Shown here piece by piece: positions 51,031 through 59,310 of a DNA stretch of 64,000 nt. The first letter of the stretch is position 1. Each line of letters starts with the position of its first letter. The position numbers and the translations under genes were made by a program. The notes under the pieces were generated by a model. That model had not been told where the DNA came from and ran no database searches. It worked only from the letters and a program-made list of their open reading frames with translations. This stretch comes from Bradyrhizobium sp. AS23.2 (GTDB taxonomy: Bacteria; Pseudomonadota; Alphaproteobacteria; Rhizobiales; Xanthobacteraceae), in the NCBI RefSeq assembly GCF_001908185.1, contig NZ_LGHM01000080.1, positions 99,346-163,345 on the forward strand. Reading direction: 5' to 3'.

Positions 51031-52305
51031 GTGGATTTCTCATTGCCTGCCGATCTCGTCGCCTATCTCGGAGAGCTCGACCGTTTCATCGAACGCGAGA
51101 TCAAGCCGCTGGAACAGGCCGACGACAACATCCGGTTCTTCGACCATCGCCGCGAATGGGCGCGCACCGATTTCGAGAATGGCGGCCTGCCGCGCCATGA
51201 ATGGGAAACGCTGCTGCGCAAGGCGAAGGATCTCGCGGATGCCGCCGGCCATCTGCGCTTTCCAGTGCCAAAGCAATATGGTGGCAAGGACGGCTCCAAT
51301 CTCTGGATGGCGGTGATCCGCGAGCATTTTGCCGCCAAGGGGCTCGGGCTGCACAACGACCTGCAGAACGAGCACTCCATCGTTGGCAATTTCCCGGTCG
51401 TCACCATGCTCGACCGCTACGGCCGCGACGACCAGAAGGCCATGATCGACGGCTCTATCAAGGGCAAATACCGCATCACGTTTGGCCTCACCGAGCCGCA
51501 TCATGGTTCGGACGCCACCCACATGGAGACACGCGCGGTGCCCGCGACCCGTGACAACGTCAAGGGCTGGATCATCAACGGCGAGAAGATGTGGACGACG
51601 GGCATGCACGTCGCCACGCATTGCGCCCTGTTCGCGCGCACGTCAGGCAATGACGGCGATGCTCGCGGCATCACCTGCTTCCTGGTGCCGGCGAAGAGCC
51701 ACGGCGTGAAGGTCGAGGAATACATGTGGACCTTCAACATGCCGACCGACCATCCGCGCGTCAGCTTCACCGACGTGTTCGTGCCGGAGGACGCCCAGTT
51801 CGGCGAGGTCGGCCGCGGCCTGTCGCTGGCGCAATGCTTCGTGCACCAGAACCGCATCCGCCAGGCCGCGAGCTCGCTGGGCGCCGCCGTCTATTGCATC
51901 AACGAAAGCGTGAAGTACGCGCGCGAGCGCAAGCCGTTCGGCAAGGCGCTCGCCGAGAATCAGGCGATCCAGTTCCCGCTGGTCGAGCTCGCCACGCAAG
52001 CCGAGATGCTGCGCCTTTTGATCCGCAAGACCGCCTGGGAGATGGACCAGCTCAACGAGGAGCAGATCGAGCGCACGCTCTCCGACCGCGTCTCCATGTG
52101 CAATTACTGGGCAAACCGCCTTTGCTGCGAATCCGCCGACCGCGCGATGCAGGTCCATGGCGGCATGGGCTACTCACGCCACAAGCCGTTCGAGCACATC
52201 TACCGCCACCACCGCCGCTACCGCATCACCGAGGGCAGCGAAGAGATCCAGATGCGCAAGGTGGCCGGGTTCCTGTTCGGCTATATGGGGCCGGGGAAGC
52301 ACTGA
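51031..52305 (+). CDS. Acyl-CoA dehydrogenase (424 aa)
   Basis: Standard acyl-CoA dehydrogenase layout: FGLTEPHHGSDATHMETRA for FAD, MWTTGMHVATHCALFARTSG, the dimer segment VHGGMGYSRHKPFEHIYRHH, and RYRITEGSEEIQMRKVAGF at the end. The start is a GTG at 51031 with GGGAGAG upstream; the frame continues upstream through untranslated leader. Catalyses alpha,beta-dehydrogenation of an acyl-CoA ester with electrons passing to ETF. The divergent hydratase at 50029 would perform the next step. Distinct from the ACAD11-like enzyme at 44617. Confidence 0.9.
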   Translation: MDFSLPADLVAYLGELDRFIEREIKPLEQADDNIRFFDHRREWARTDFENGGLPRHEWETLLRKAKDLADAAGHLRFPVPKQYGGKDGSNLWMAVIREHFAAKGLGLHNDLQNEHSIVGNFPVVTMLDRYGRDDQKAMIDGSIKGKYRITFGLTEPHHGSDATHMETRAVPATRDNVKGWIINGEKMWTTGMHVATHCALFARTSGNDGDARGITCFLVPAKSHGVKVEEYMWTFNMPTDHPRVSFTDVFVPEDAQFGEVGRGLSLAQCFVHQNRIRQAASSLGAAVYCINESVKYARERKPFGKALAENQAIQFPLVELATQAEMLRLLIRKTAWEMDQLNEEQIERTLSDRVSMCNYWANRLCCESADRAMQVHGGMGYSRHKPFEHIYRHHRRYRITEGSEEIQMRKVAGFLFGYMGPGKH

Positions 52306-52332
52306 TGCGCTATTGCGCGTTATCTCTCCCCA

Positions 52333-52492
52333 ACGTCGTCCCCGCCTAGTGCGCAATTGCGCACGGGAGCGGGGACCCATGACCCCAGGGAGTAGTTTGA
52401 GGCAGGCTGGTACTTGCCAGCCTTCGCCAAACCCAATCCTGTCGTTATGGGCCCCGGGCTCGCGCTGCGCGCGCCCCGGGACGACGATGTGG
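52333..52492. repeat. Mosaic palindromic intergenic element
   Basis: Outer arms CGTCGTCCCC and CGGGACGACG, a perfect 16-base palindrome GTGCGCAATTGCGCAC at 52349-52364, and a GGCTGG/CCAGCC hairpin at 52405-52422. It fills the gap between the convergent acyl-CoA dehydrogenase and CoA ligase genes. Confidence 0.65.
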
Positions 52493-52503
52493 ATAGAGCG
52501 GAG

Positions 52504-54084
52504 CTAATTCACCCGCCGATCCTTGCCCGCCCAATACGGTTCGCGCAACTGTCGCCGCAGGATCTTGCCTGAGGGATTGCGCGGCAGCGCGGGGATGAAC
52601 TCCACGCTCTTCGGCGTCTTGAAGCCGGCGATACGTTCGCGGGTGAAGTTGATGATGTCGGTGGCGGTCGCCTCCTTGCCGGGTTTCATCACCACGACCG
52701 CCTTCACCGCTTCGCCCCATTTCTCATCGGGCACGCCGATGACGGCAGCCTCCGCGATGTCAGGATGATCGCACAGCGCGCTCTCGACTTCGGCGGGATA
52801 GATGTTCTCGCCACCGGAGATGATCATGTCCTTGATGCGGTCGTGGATGTAGAGGTAACCGTCCTCGTCCATATAGCCGGCGTCACCGGTGCGCAGCCAG
52901 CCGTCGCTGCGCAGCGTCGAGGCGGTGGCCTCCGGCAAATTCCAGTAGCCGGCCATGTTGGAGCCCGAGCGCGTCGCGATCTCGCCGACCTGACGCGGGG
53001 GCAACGGCTTGCCGTCGACGTCGAGGATTGCGATCTCCACGCCCGGCAGCGCCTTGCCGGCCGAGCGCATCCGCTCCAGCCCTTCGATATGGCCTTCAGG
53101 CGGCAGCGCCACGATGGTGCCGGTCGTCTCGGTCATGCCGTACATCTGCACGAAGCCGCATTTGAAGACCTCGATACATTCCTTCAGCAGCGCCGCCGGA
53201 ATCGGGGAGGCGCCGTAAAGCATGTATTTCAACCGCGAGAAATCGACCGTCTTGGCGCGCGGCTGCCGCACCACGAACTGCATCGCTGCCGGTACCATGA
53301 ACAGTTTCGTGATGCCGGACTGCTCGAAGAAGTCGAGCACCTTGGTCGGATCGAACTCGCGCGCGATGACGCCGCGGGCGCCGTGATAGAGCCCCATCAC
53401 GCCCCAACCGGAGCCGCCGATATGGAAGATCGGCATCGCCACCAGCGACACATCGTCGGTCGACCACCGGTTCCATTCCGGCTTGTCCTCGGCATTGCCG
53501 GTCTGCACGAGGTTCAGGAAGTTCGCATGCGACAGCATTGCGCCCTTTGGCTTGCCTGTCGTGCCTGACGTATAGAGCTGGATCGCGATGTCCTTGGTGT
53601 CGATCGGCACCTTCGGATCATCGCCGCTCTGCGCATCGCGCCAGGCCGTAAAATCCTGCCATTCCGGCGCGCCGCCCTCGGTGGTGACGATAGTTTGCAC
53701 ACCCGGAAGCTGGTCCTTGATCTGGCGAACCTGCGTGATGAACTCCGGTCCCACGAACAGAACCGGCGCCTTGCAATCGGCGACGATGAAGGCGACCTCG
53801 GGCCCGGCGAGTCGCCAGTTCACCGGCGCCATCACGACGCCGACCTTCATCGCGCCCATGAGCAGTTCGAAATAGAGGTCGCTGTTCTTGCCGAGATAGG
53901 CGATGCGATCGCCCTTCTTCACGCCCATCGCGAGGAGCGCGTTCGCGACCTTGTTGGTCCTAGCGTCGAACTCGGCAAAGCTGGTGACGCGCCCCTCGAA
54001 CTCGTAGGCGGTGGCGTCGCCGCGGCTCTTCGCCCGTTCGCGCACCATGTCGGCGAGATTCGCCAATGGCTGTGTGGTGGACAT
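52504..54084 (-). CDS. Fatty-acid/acyl-CoA ligase, AMP-forming (526 aa)
   Basis: ANL-family adenylating enzyme: the P-loop-like QLYTSGTTGKPKGAMLSH, QMYGMTETTG in the adenylation core, GWLRTGDAGYMDEDGYLYI, and PRNPSGKILRRQL with the catalytic C-terminal lysine. It activates a carboxylic acid to its CoA ester. The ATG at 54084 has GGGAGAAAC directly upstream. The frame runs on upstream without a motif. It could be the LvaE-like ligase of the neighbouring 4-hydroxyacid module or a general medium/long-chain ligase; I cannot decide from sequence. Confidence 0.9.
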   Translation of the reverse strand: MSTTQPLANLADMVRERAKSRGDATAYEFEGRVTSFAEFDARTNKVANALLAMGVKKGDRIAYLGKNSDLYFELLMGAMKVGVVMAPVNWRLAGPEVAFIVADCKAPVLFVGPEFITQVRQIKDQLPGVQTIVTTEGGAPEWQDFTAWRDAQSGDDPKVPIDTKDIAIQLYTSGTTGKPKGAMLSHANFLNLVQTGNAEDKPEWNRWSTDDVSLVAMPIFHIGGSGWGVMGLYHGARGVIAREFDPTKVLDFFEQSGITKLFMVPAAMQFVVRQPRAKTVDFSRLKYMLYGASPIPAALLKECIEVFKCGFVQMYGMTETTGTIVALPPEGHIEGLERMRSAGKALPGVEIAILDVDGKPLPPRQVGEIATRSGSNMAGYWNLPEATASTLRSDGWLRTGDAGYMDEDGYLYIHDRIKDMIISGGENIYPAEVESALCDHPDIAEAAVIGVPDEKWGEAVKAVVVMKPGKEATATDIINFTRERIAGFKTPKSVEFIPALPRNPSGKILRRQLREPYWAGKDRRVN

Positions 54085-54271
54085 GTTTCTCCCGTGGCGT
54101 TTTGTTTTTATGCCGCGGAGTGTGGCGTCATCCGCGGGCAAAGACAATACGGCAGAGGGAGGAGTGCGGTCTTGTGTCTTGAGCGTGCTGCAGCGCCACA
54201 GGCGCTCACGCACGTCTTCAGCGCGCCACGCCGCAAGGGCTGCGCGCTGAGCTGCGTCCGGGGGCGCGAGA

Positions 54272-55144
54272 TCAGCCCCGCGCCGCCCGGTCCTTCTCGT
54301 TCTGCGCCATGATGCTCTCGCGCGCGGTTTTCCAGTCGGCGTCGCTCCAGTCCCGGAGCTGGTAGAAGTTGCCGCCCATGGCGAGCGCCTGGGCGCCGTC
54401 CATGGCGATGGTCTCACCGGTGATCCAGTCGCAGCCGCCGGAGATCAGGAACACGGCGAGGTTCTGCAATTCCTCCATGGTGCCGACGCGGCCCATCGGG
54501 TTCATCGCCTTGGTGCGCGCGCCGGCCTCATCACCGGGCTTGATGCGCTTGCTCATGCCTTCGGTCGGGATCTCGCCCGGCGCGATCGTGTTGAGGCGGA
54601 TGCCGTACTTGCCCCATTCGGTGGCAAGCGACATCGTCATGGCGTGGATCGCCGACTTGCTCATCGCCGACGGCACCACGTAGGGCGAGCCGTTGCGCAC
54701 CCAGGTCACGGTGATCGAGACGACGTTGCCAGGCTGGCGCGCGGCGATCCAGCGCTTACCGACCGCATGCGTCACATAGAACGTGCCGTGCATGACGATG
54801 TTGGCGACGGCATCGAAGCCGCGCGGCGAGAGCTCTTCGGTGCGCGAGATGAAATTGCCGGCGGCGTTGTTGATGAGATCGGTAAGGGGCGCGTCGCGGA
54901 AGATGTTCTCGACCATCTCCTCGACCGCGAGCGAGTTGCGGATGTCGACGCCGTGGCTGGTAACGCGGCCGCCATACTGATCCATCAGCTCGGTCGCGGT
55001 CTCGTCGCACACGATCTTGCGCCGACCGCAGATGTGCACTTCGGCGCCGAGTTGAAGGAAGCGCGCCGCCATCGACTTGCCTAGCCCGGTTCCGCCGCCG
55101 GTGACGAGAATGCGCCGTCCGGCCAGAAGATTTTCCTTGAACAT
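54272..55144 (-). CDS. SDR of the 2,4-dienoyl-CoA reductase type (290 aa)
   Basis: SDR fold with RILVTGGGTGLGKSMAARFL and NNAAGNFISRTEELS. The classical YxxxK is altered: the segment is GSPYVVPSAMSKSAIHAM, where a serine fills the tyrosine position, as in DECR-type 2,4-dienoyl-CoA reductases, which use a differently placed tyrosine. The ensuing SLATEWGKYGIRLNTIAPGE is also DECR-like. It would reduce 2,4-dienoyl-CoA with NADPH during oxidation of unsaturated acyl chains. GGAGGAAACAGCC precedes the ATG. Divergent from the crotonase at 55250. Confidence 0.85.
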   Translation of the reverse strand: MFKENLLAGRRILVTGGGTGLGKSMAARFLQLGAEVHICGRRKIVCDETATELMDQYGGRVTSHGVDIRNSLAVEEMVENIFRDAPLTDLINNAAGNFISRTEELSPRGFDAVANIVMHGTFYVTHAVGKRWIAARQPGNVVSITVTWVRNGSPYVVPSAMSKSAIHAMTMSLATEWGKYGIRLNTIAPGEIPTEGMSKRIKPGDEAGARTKAMNPMGRVGTMEELQNLAVFLISGGCDWITGETIAMDGAQALAMGGNFYQLRDWSDADWKTARESIMAQNEKDRAARG

Positions 55145-55171
55145 GGCTGTTTCCTCCGTACGGATTGTCAG

Positions 55172-55191
55172 TTAATTGGTCGATTGACTAA
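55172..55191. promoter_or_regulatory. Operator-like imperfect palindrome in a divergent promoter
   Basis: TTAATTGGTC is followed by GATTGACTAA; six of ten positions are symmetric and the centre reads GGTCGATTGAC. It lies midway between the DECR-like and crotonase starts and resembles TetR-type sites of acyl-CoA catabolism genes. No regulator is encoded adjacent. Confidence 0.32.
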
Positions 55192-55249
55192 ATCCGGCCG
55201 CCGGCTTCCTGTAAAGCGGCACTGAACAAGAACACGGGAGAATTCGTCC

Positions 55250-56059
55250 ATGGAAGAGCGCGTCTCGATCTCGATCTCCCAAGGCGTCGCCGACGTGCGC
55301 CTGGTGCGCGCCGACAAGATGAACGCGCTGGATCAGGCCATGTTCGAGGCCCTCGTGGCCGCAACGGACCGGCTTTCGAAGGAGAGAGGCGTGCGCGTCG
55401 TCGTCTTGTCCGGCGAGGGCCGCGCCTTCTGTGCCGGTCTCGACATGGGCCGGTTTGCCGCCATGAAAGAGAAGGGCGGCAACGGAATTCCGGGTGGCGA
55501 AAATCGTGATCTCACGGTACGCACGCACGGCAAGGCGAACTTCCCGCAGCAGGCTGTCTGGGGTTGGCGCCAGCTTCCGGTTCCGGTGATCGCGGCCGTG
55601 CACGGCGTTGCCTTCGGCGGCGGCTTCCAGCTCTCGCTTGGTGCCGACATGCGCTTCCTCTCACCCGATGCGCGCATGTCGGTGATGGAAATCAAATGGG
55701 GTCTCGTGCCTGACATGGCAGGCACGCCGATCCTGGCTTCGCTCGTGCGCGACGACATCCTGCGCGATCTCACCTATACGGGCCGTATCTTCTCCGCGCA
55801 GGAGGCGATGACCTACGGCCTCGCCACGCGGATCTGCGACGACCCGCGCGCAGCAGCCCTCGAAGTCGCGCGCGAGATCGCCGGTAAGAGCCCCGATGCG
55901 ATCCGCGCCGCAAAACGCCTGCTCAACAATCTCTCGGTCGATCCGGGCGCCGCGCTGCTCGCCGAATCCGTCGAGCAGCAGAAGCTGATCGGCAGCGCGA
56001 ACCAGACCGAAGCGGTGCGCTCCAATCTGGAGAAGCGCGCGCCGAAGTATGCGGATTGA
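55250..56059 (+). CDS. Crotonase/enoyl-CoA hydratase-family protein (269 aa)
   Basis: Oxyanion loop AFCAGLDMGRF and core VAFGGGFQLSLGADMRF, where the first catalytic glutamate is Gln; the second site keeps a glutamate (SVMEIKWGLVPDM) with an aspartate nearby. This mixed pattern is more like isomerase or thioesterase-type crotonases than standard hydratases. It is first in a plus-strand run of crotonase, CoA ligase, crotonase. Divergent from the DECR-like SDR. The specific reaction is unassigned. Confidence 0.87.
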   Translation: MEERVSISISQGVADVRLVRADKMNALDQAMFEALVAATDRLSKERGVRVVVLSGEGRAFCAGLDMGRFAAMKEKGGNGIPGGENRDLTVRTHGKANFPQQAVWGWRQLPVPVIAAVHGVAFGGGFQLSLGADMRFLSPDARMSVMEIKWGLVPDMAGTPILASLVRDDILRDLTYTGRIFSAQEAMTYGLATRICDDPRAAALEVAREIAGKSPDAIRAAKRLLNNLSVDPGAALLAESVEQQKLIGSANQTEAVRSNLEKRAPKYAD

Positions 56060-56069
56060 TCATCTCTCC

Positions 56070-56158
56070 GTCATGGCCGGGCTCGTCCCGGCCATCCACG
56101 TTCTTGCCCGAGGCGACGAAGAAAGAACGTGGATCACCGGGACAAGCCCGGTGATGAC
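56070..56158. repeat. Palindromic repeat, family E
   Basis: GTCATGGCCGGGCTCGTCCC and GGGACAAGCCCGGTGATGAC, inner CCACGTTCTT and AAGAACGTGG. One copy seen, between the crotonase and CoA ligase genes on the same strand. Confidence 0.72.
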
Positions 56159-56200
56159 GATTAACTGGCACCGTCGCTAAGCAACAAAGAAAAACAACAA

Positions 56201-57745
56201 ATGAGCGAAACGTCCCAATTCCTCGGTATCGTCTCCGGCGACCGCCGCCGTACCCACGCCGAGGTCGCCAGCCGCGCCGATCGCATCGCCTCCGGCCTTG
56301 CCAAAATCGGCGTCAAGCAAGGCGATTGCGTCTGCATGCTGATGCGCAACGACATCGCCTTCCTGGAGGCTGCCTACGCCGCGATGCGGCTGGGCGCCTA
56401 TGGTGTGCCGATCAACTGGCACTTCAAGCCGGAGGAGATCAACTACATCCTGAATGACACCGGCACGTCCGTGCTGATCGGACATGCCGACATGCTGCAC
56501 GCCTTGCGCGATGCGATCCCGAAAGGTGTCACCGTGCTCAGCGTGCCGACGCCGCCTGAGATCCTGTCCAACTACAAGATCGATTCCGATCACTTGAAGA
56601 CGCCGGACTTTGCGATCGATTTCGAGACATGGCTCGCACAATTCCAGCCCTATCGCGGCCCGGTCGTGCCGCAACCCATGAACATGATCTACACATCAGG
56701 CACGACCGGCCATCCCAAGGGCGTGCGCCGCAATGCGCCGACGCCGGATCAGCAGGCGGCCGGCGAGCGCATGCGCGCGATGATCTACGGGCTGAAGCCC
56801 GGGGCCCGTGCGCTACTGCCGGGGCCGCTCTATCATTCCGCGCCGAACTCGTTCGGTATCCGCGCGGGAAAACTAGGCGGCGCGCTAGTGCTGATGCCAC
56901 GCTTCGAAGCCGAAGAATTTCTCGAATTGATCGAGCGCTACAGGATCGACACCATCTTCATGGTGCCGACCATGTTCATCCGCCTGATGAAGCTGCCGGA
57001 GGCGGTCCGCAAGAAGTACGACGTGTCCTCGCTGCGCCACATCATCCATGCCGCGGCGCCCTGTCCGGCGGACGTCAAGCGCGCCATGATCGAGTGGTGG
57101 GGACCGGTCATCTACGAATTCTACGGCTCGACCGAATCCAGCGCCGTCACGTTTGCGACCTCGGAGGACGCGCTGAAGAAGCCTGGTACCGTCGGCAAGA
57201 TCTCGCCTGGCGCCGAACTGCGCTTCATCGGCGATGACGGCCGCGTGCTGGGCGTGGGCGAGATCGGCGAGATCTACTCCCGCATGGCCGAGATGGCGGA
57301 TTTCACTTATCACAACAAGCCGGAGAAGCGCGCCGAGATCGACCGCGACGGCTTCATCACCTCCGGCGACGTCGGCTACATCGACGAGGACGGCTACGTC
57401 TTCATCTGCGACCGCAAGCGCGACATGGTGATCTCGGGCGGCGTCAACATCTATCCGGCCGAGATCGAATCCGTGCTGCATGCCGTGCCCGGCGTGCATG
57501 ATTGCGCGGTGTTCGGCATCCCGGATGCCGAGTTCGGCGAGGCGCTGATGGCGGTGGTCGAGCCGCAGGCCGGCATCACGCTCGATGCCGCCGAGGTCCG
57601 CGCGCGGCTGAAGACCTCGCTCGCGGATTACAAGGTGCCCAAGCACATCGAGATCCGCGCCGGGCTGCCGCGCGAAGACTCCGGCAAGATCTTCAAGCGC
57701 CGCCTGCGCGATCCCTATTGGGAGCAGGCCGGGCGGAAGATCTGA
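56201..57745 (+). CDS. Acyl-CoA synthetase, AMP-forming (514 aa)
   Basis: ANL fold: MIYTSGTTGHPKGVRRNAPT, EFYGSTESSAVTF, SGDVGYIDEDGYVFICDRKR, and PREDSGKIFKRRLRDPYW with the catalytic lysine. The GHPKGVRR form of the first motif and the SSAV core mark a subgroup distinct from the ligase at 52504. It activates an acid to its CoA ester, likely of a branched, cyclic or aromatic type. The ATG follows an AA-rich leader with no strong ribosome site. Flanked by crotonases on the same strand, forming a likely catabolic unit. Confidence 0.88.
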   Translation: MSETSQFLGIVSGDRRRTHAEVASRADRIASGLAKIGVKQGDCVCMLMRNDIAFLEAAYAAMRLGAYGVPINWHFKPEEINYILNDTGTSVLIGHADMLHALRDAIPKGVTVLSVPTPPEILSNYKIDSDHLKTPDFAIDFETWLAQFQPYRGPVVPQPMNMIYTSGTTGHPKGVRRNAPTPDQQAAGERMRAMIYGLKPGARALLPGPLYHSAPNSFGIRAGKLGGALVLMPRFEAEEFLELIERYRIDTIFMVPTMFIRLMKLPEAVRKKYDVSSLRHIIHAAAPCPADVKRAMIEWWGPVIYEFYGSTESSAVTFATSEDALKKPGTVGKISPGAELRFIGDDGRVLGVGEIGEIYSRMAEMADFTYHNKPEKRAEIDRDGFITSGDVGYIDEDGYVFICDRKRDMVISGGVNIYPAEIESVLHAVPGVHDCAVFGIPDAEFGEALMAVVEPQAGITLDAAEVRARLKTSLADYKVPKHIEIRAGLPREDSGKIFKRRLRDPYWEQAGRKI

Positions 57746-57762
57746 CAGTTTGAGGAGAACCC

Positions 57763-57851
57763 GTAGGGTGGGCAAAGCGAAGCGTGCCCACCAAGACGGT
57801 CGCAGGTATTGATGGTGGGCACGGCGCAAAGGCGCCTTTGCCCACCCTACG
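57763..57851. repeat. Palindromic repeat, family F
   Basis: CGTAGGGTGGGCAAAGCGAA and CGCCTTTGCCCACCCTACG, inner GTGCCCACC/GGTGGGCAC. It ends 26 bases before the start of the next crotonase gene and would form a stable leader hairpin in that message. Confidence 0.75.
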
Positions 57852-57877
57852 AGAACAAGGATAGGGAAGTATTCGTC

Positions 57878-58672
57878 ATGAGCGATGCTGCGAAAGAAGT
57901 CCTCTATGAGGTCGCCGACCACATCGCCACCATCACGCTGAATGCGCCGGAGCGCATGAACACGATTTCCGGCCCGATGCTGAACGATCTGGCGCGGCTG
58001 CTCACGGAAGCCAATGAGGACAAAGACGTTCGCGTCGTGATCCTCACCGGCAAGGGGCGGGCGTTCTGCGCCGGCCTCGACCTGCGCAAGGAGCGCGACG
58101 GGAACGGCCTGAGTGCCGCGTCCTCGCCGACCACGATCAACCTCCGCAACACGCCGCCGACGGTCTTGCAGGCGATGGACAAGCCGACCATTTGCGCCGT
58201 CAACGGCGGCGCGGCTGGTTACGGCATGGACACCGCGCTCGGCTGCGACATCCGCATCATGGCGGAGTCATCAAAACTTGCGGCCGCCTTCGTCAAGCGC
58301 GGCGTGGTGCCGGAGTCCGGCGGCACCTGGCTGTTGCCGCGCATGCTCGGCTGGGCCAAGGCCTCCGAGCTGATTTTCACCGGCCGCACGCTCAGCGCCC
58401 GCGAATGCCTCGAATGGGGGCTCGCCAACGAGGTCGTCCCGGACGGCGATCTGATGGGCCGTGCCCGCGCCATCGCCCTTGAAATCGCCGCCAACGCGCC
58501 GCTGGCAGTCCAGGCCTCCAAGCGCATGATGCGGATGGGCCTCAACGAAAACTTCTCCGACCACGTCCACCACGTCTATCTCCAGCTCCTGCCACTGTTC
58601 AAAACCCAGGACATGGCCGAGGGCATGAAGGCGTTCATGGAAAAGCGCGAGCCGAAATTCGACGGGCGGTAG
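57878..58672 (+). CDS. Enoyl-CoA hydratase/isomerase-family protein (264 aa)
   Basis: Crotonase fold: AFCAGLDLRKERD oxyanion loop, GGAAGYGMDTALGCDIR where the first glutamate is absent, and AFVKRGVVPESGGTWLLPRM, in which a glutamate stands at the PaaG aspartate position. The pattern suggests an isomerase-like activity or dehydratase with one acidic residue. Start at 57878 with AGGGAAG upstream. It follows the CoA ligase in the same direction across the family F repeat. Confidence 0.85.
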   Translation: MSDAAKEVLYEVADHIATITLNAPERMNTISGPMLNDLARLLTEANEDKDVRVVILTGKGRAFCAGLDLRKERDGNGLSAASSPTTINLRNTPPTVLQAMDKPTICAVNGGAAGYGMDTALGCDIRIMAESSKLAAAFVKRGVVPESGGTWLLPRMLGWAKASELIFTGRTLSARECLEWGLANEVVPDGDLMGRARAIALEIAANAPLAVQASKRMMRMGLNENFSDHVHHVYLQLLPLFKTQDMAEGMKAFMEKREPKFDGR

Positions 58673-58760
58673 CCGAACCGGGGCTGTGCGTCTCGGAGCT
58701 GTCTTCGCAGCGACAGCTTTCGAGCTTATACAGGCGGGATCATTGATCGCGGATGATCCC

Positions 58761-59165
58761 ATGGCTCCCGTTTCCATTCTGCTCAACCTGCTCTGGATTT
58801 TCATCGGCGGCGCCTGGATGGCGTTTGGCTGGCTGGTCGCTGCGATCATCATGGCCATCACCATCATCGGCCTGCCCTGGGCAAGGGCTGCGTTCAACAT
58901 CGCCGTCTACACGCTGCTGCCGTTCGGCTCGAAGGCGGTGCGGCGTGACGAGGTCACCGGTGCGAGCGATATCGGCACCGGCCCGCTTGGGGTACTCGGC
59001 AATATCATCTGGTTCGTACTCGCCGGCTGGTGGCTGGCGCTCGGCCACGTCCTGACCGCGCTGGTTCTCGCGATCACGATCATCGGCATCCCCTTTGCCT
59101 GGGCCCATCTGAAGCTCGCGGGCATCGCGCTTTGGCCGATCGGAAAGGTGATCGTGCCGGCCTAG
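58761..59165 (+). CDS. YccF-family inner-membrane protein (134 aa)
   Basis: Two copies of a short hydrophobic module are visible: LLNLLWIFIGGAWMAFGW with AITIIGLPWARAAFNIA, and NIIWFVLAGWWLALGH with AITIIGIPFAWAHLKLA. This duplication with ITIIGxP is the YccF hallmark. Role unknown across bacteria. The ATG at 58761 has GGATGA seven bases upstream; the frame upstream is not protein-like. It lies between a crotonase and PEP carboxylase. Confidence 0.87.
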   Translation: MAPVSILLNLLWIFIGGAWMAFGWLVAAIIMAITIIGLPWARAAFNIAVYTLLPFGSKAVRRDEVTGASDIGTGPLGVLGNIIWFVLAGWWLALGHVLTALVLAITIIGIPFAWAHLKLAGIALWPIGKVIVPA

Positions 59166-59310
59166 CGCCGAAAAGAAGCGATAAATCCTGGCGTTGGCGC
59201 CATCTTCGCCCTCACTGTGCGCCGCCCCCAACTTCATCTTGCGCTGCGGCAAAAAACTTGCACACTCGGCGGGCCGGAGAGCCAAGGGAGCTCTAGAAGG
59301 GGAGCGAGCC

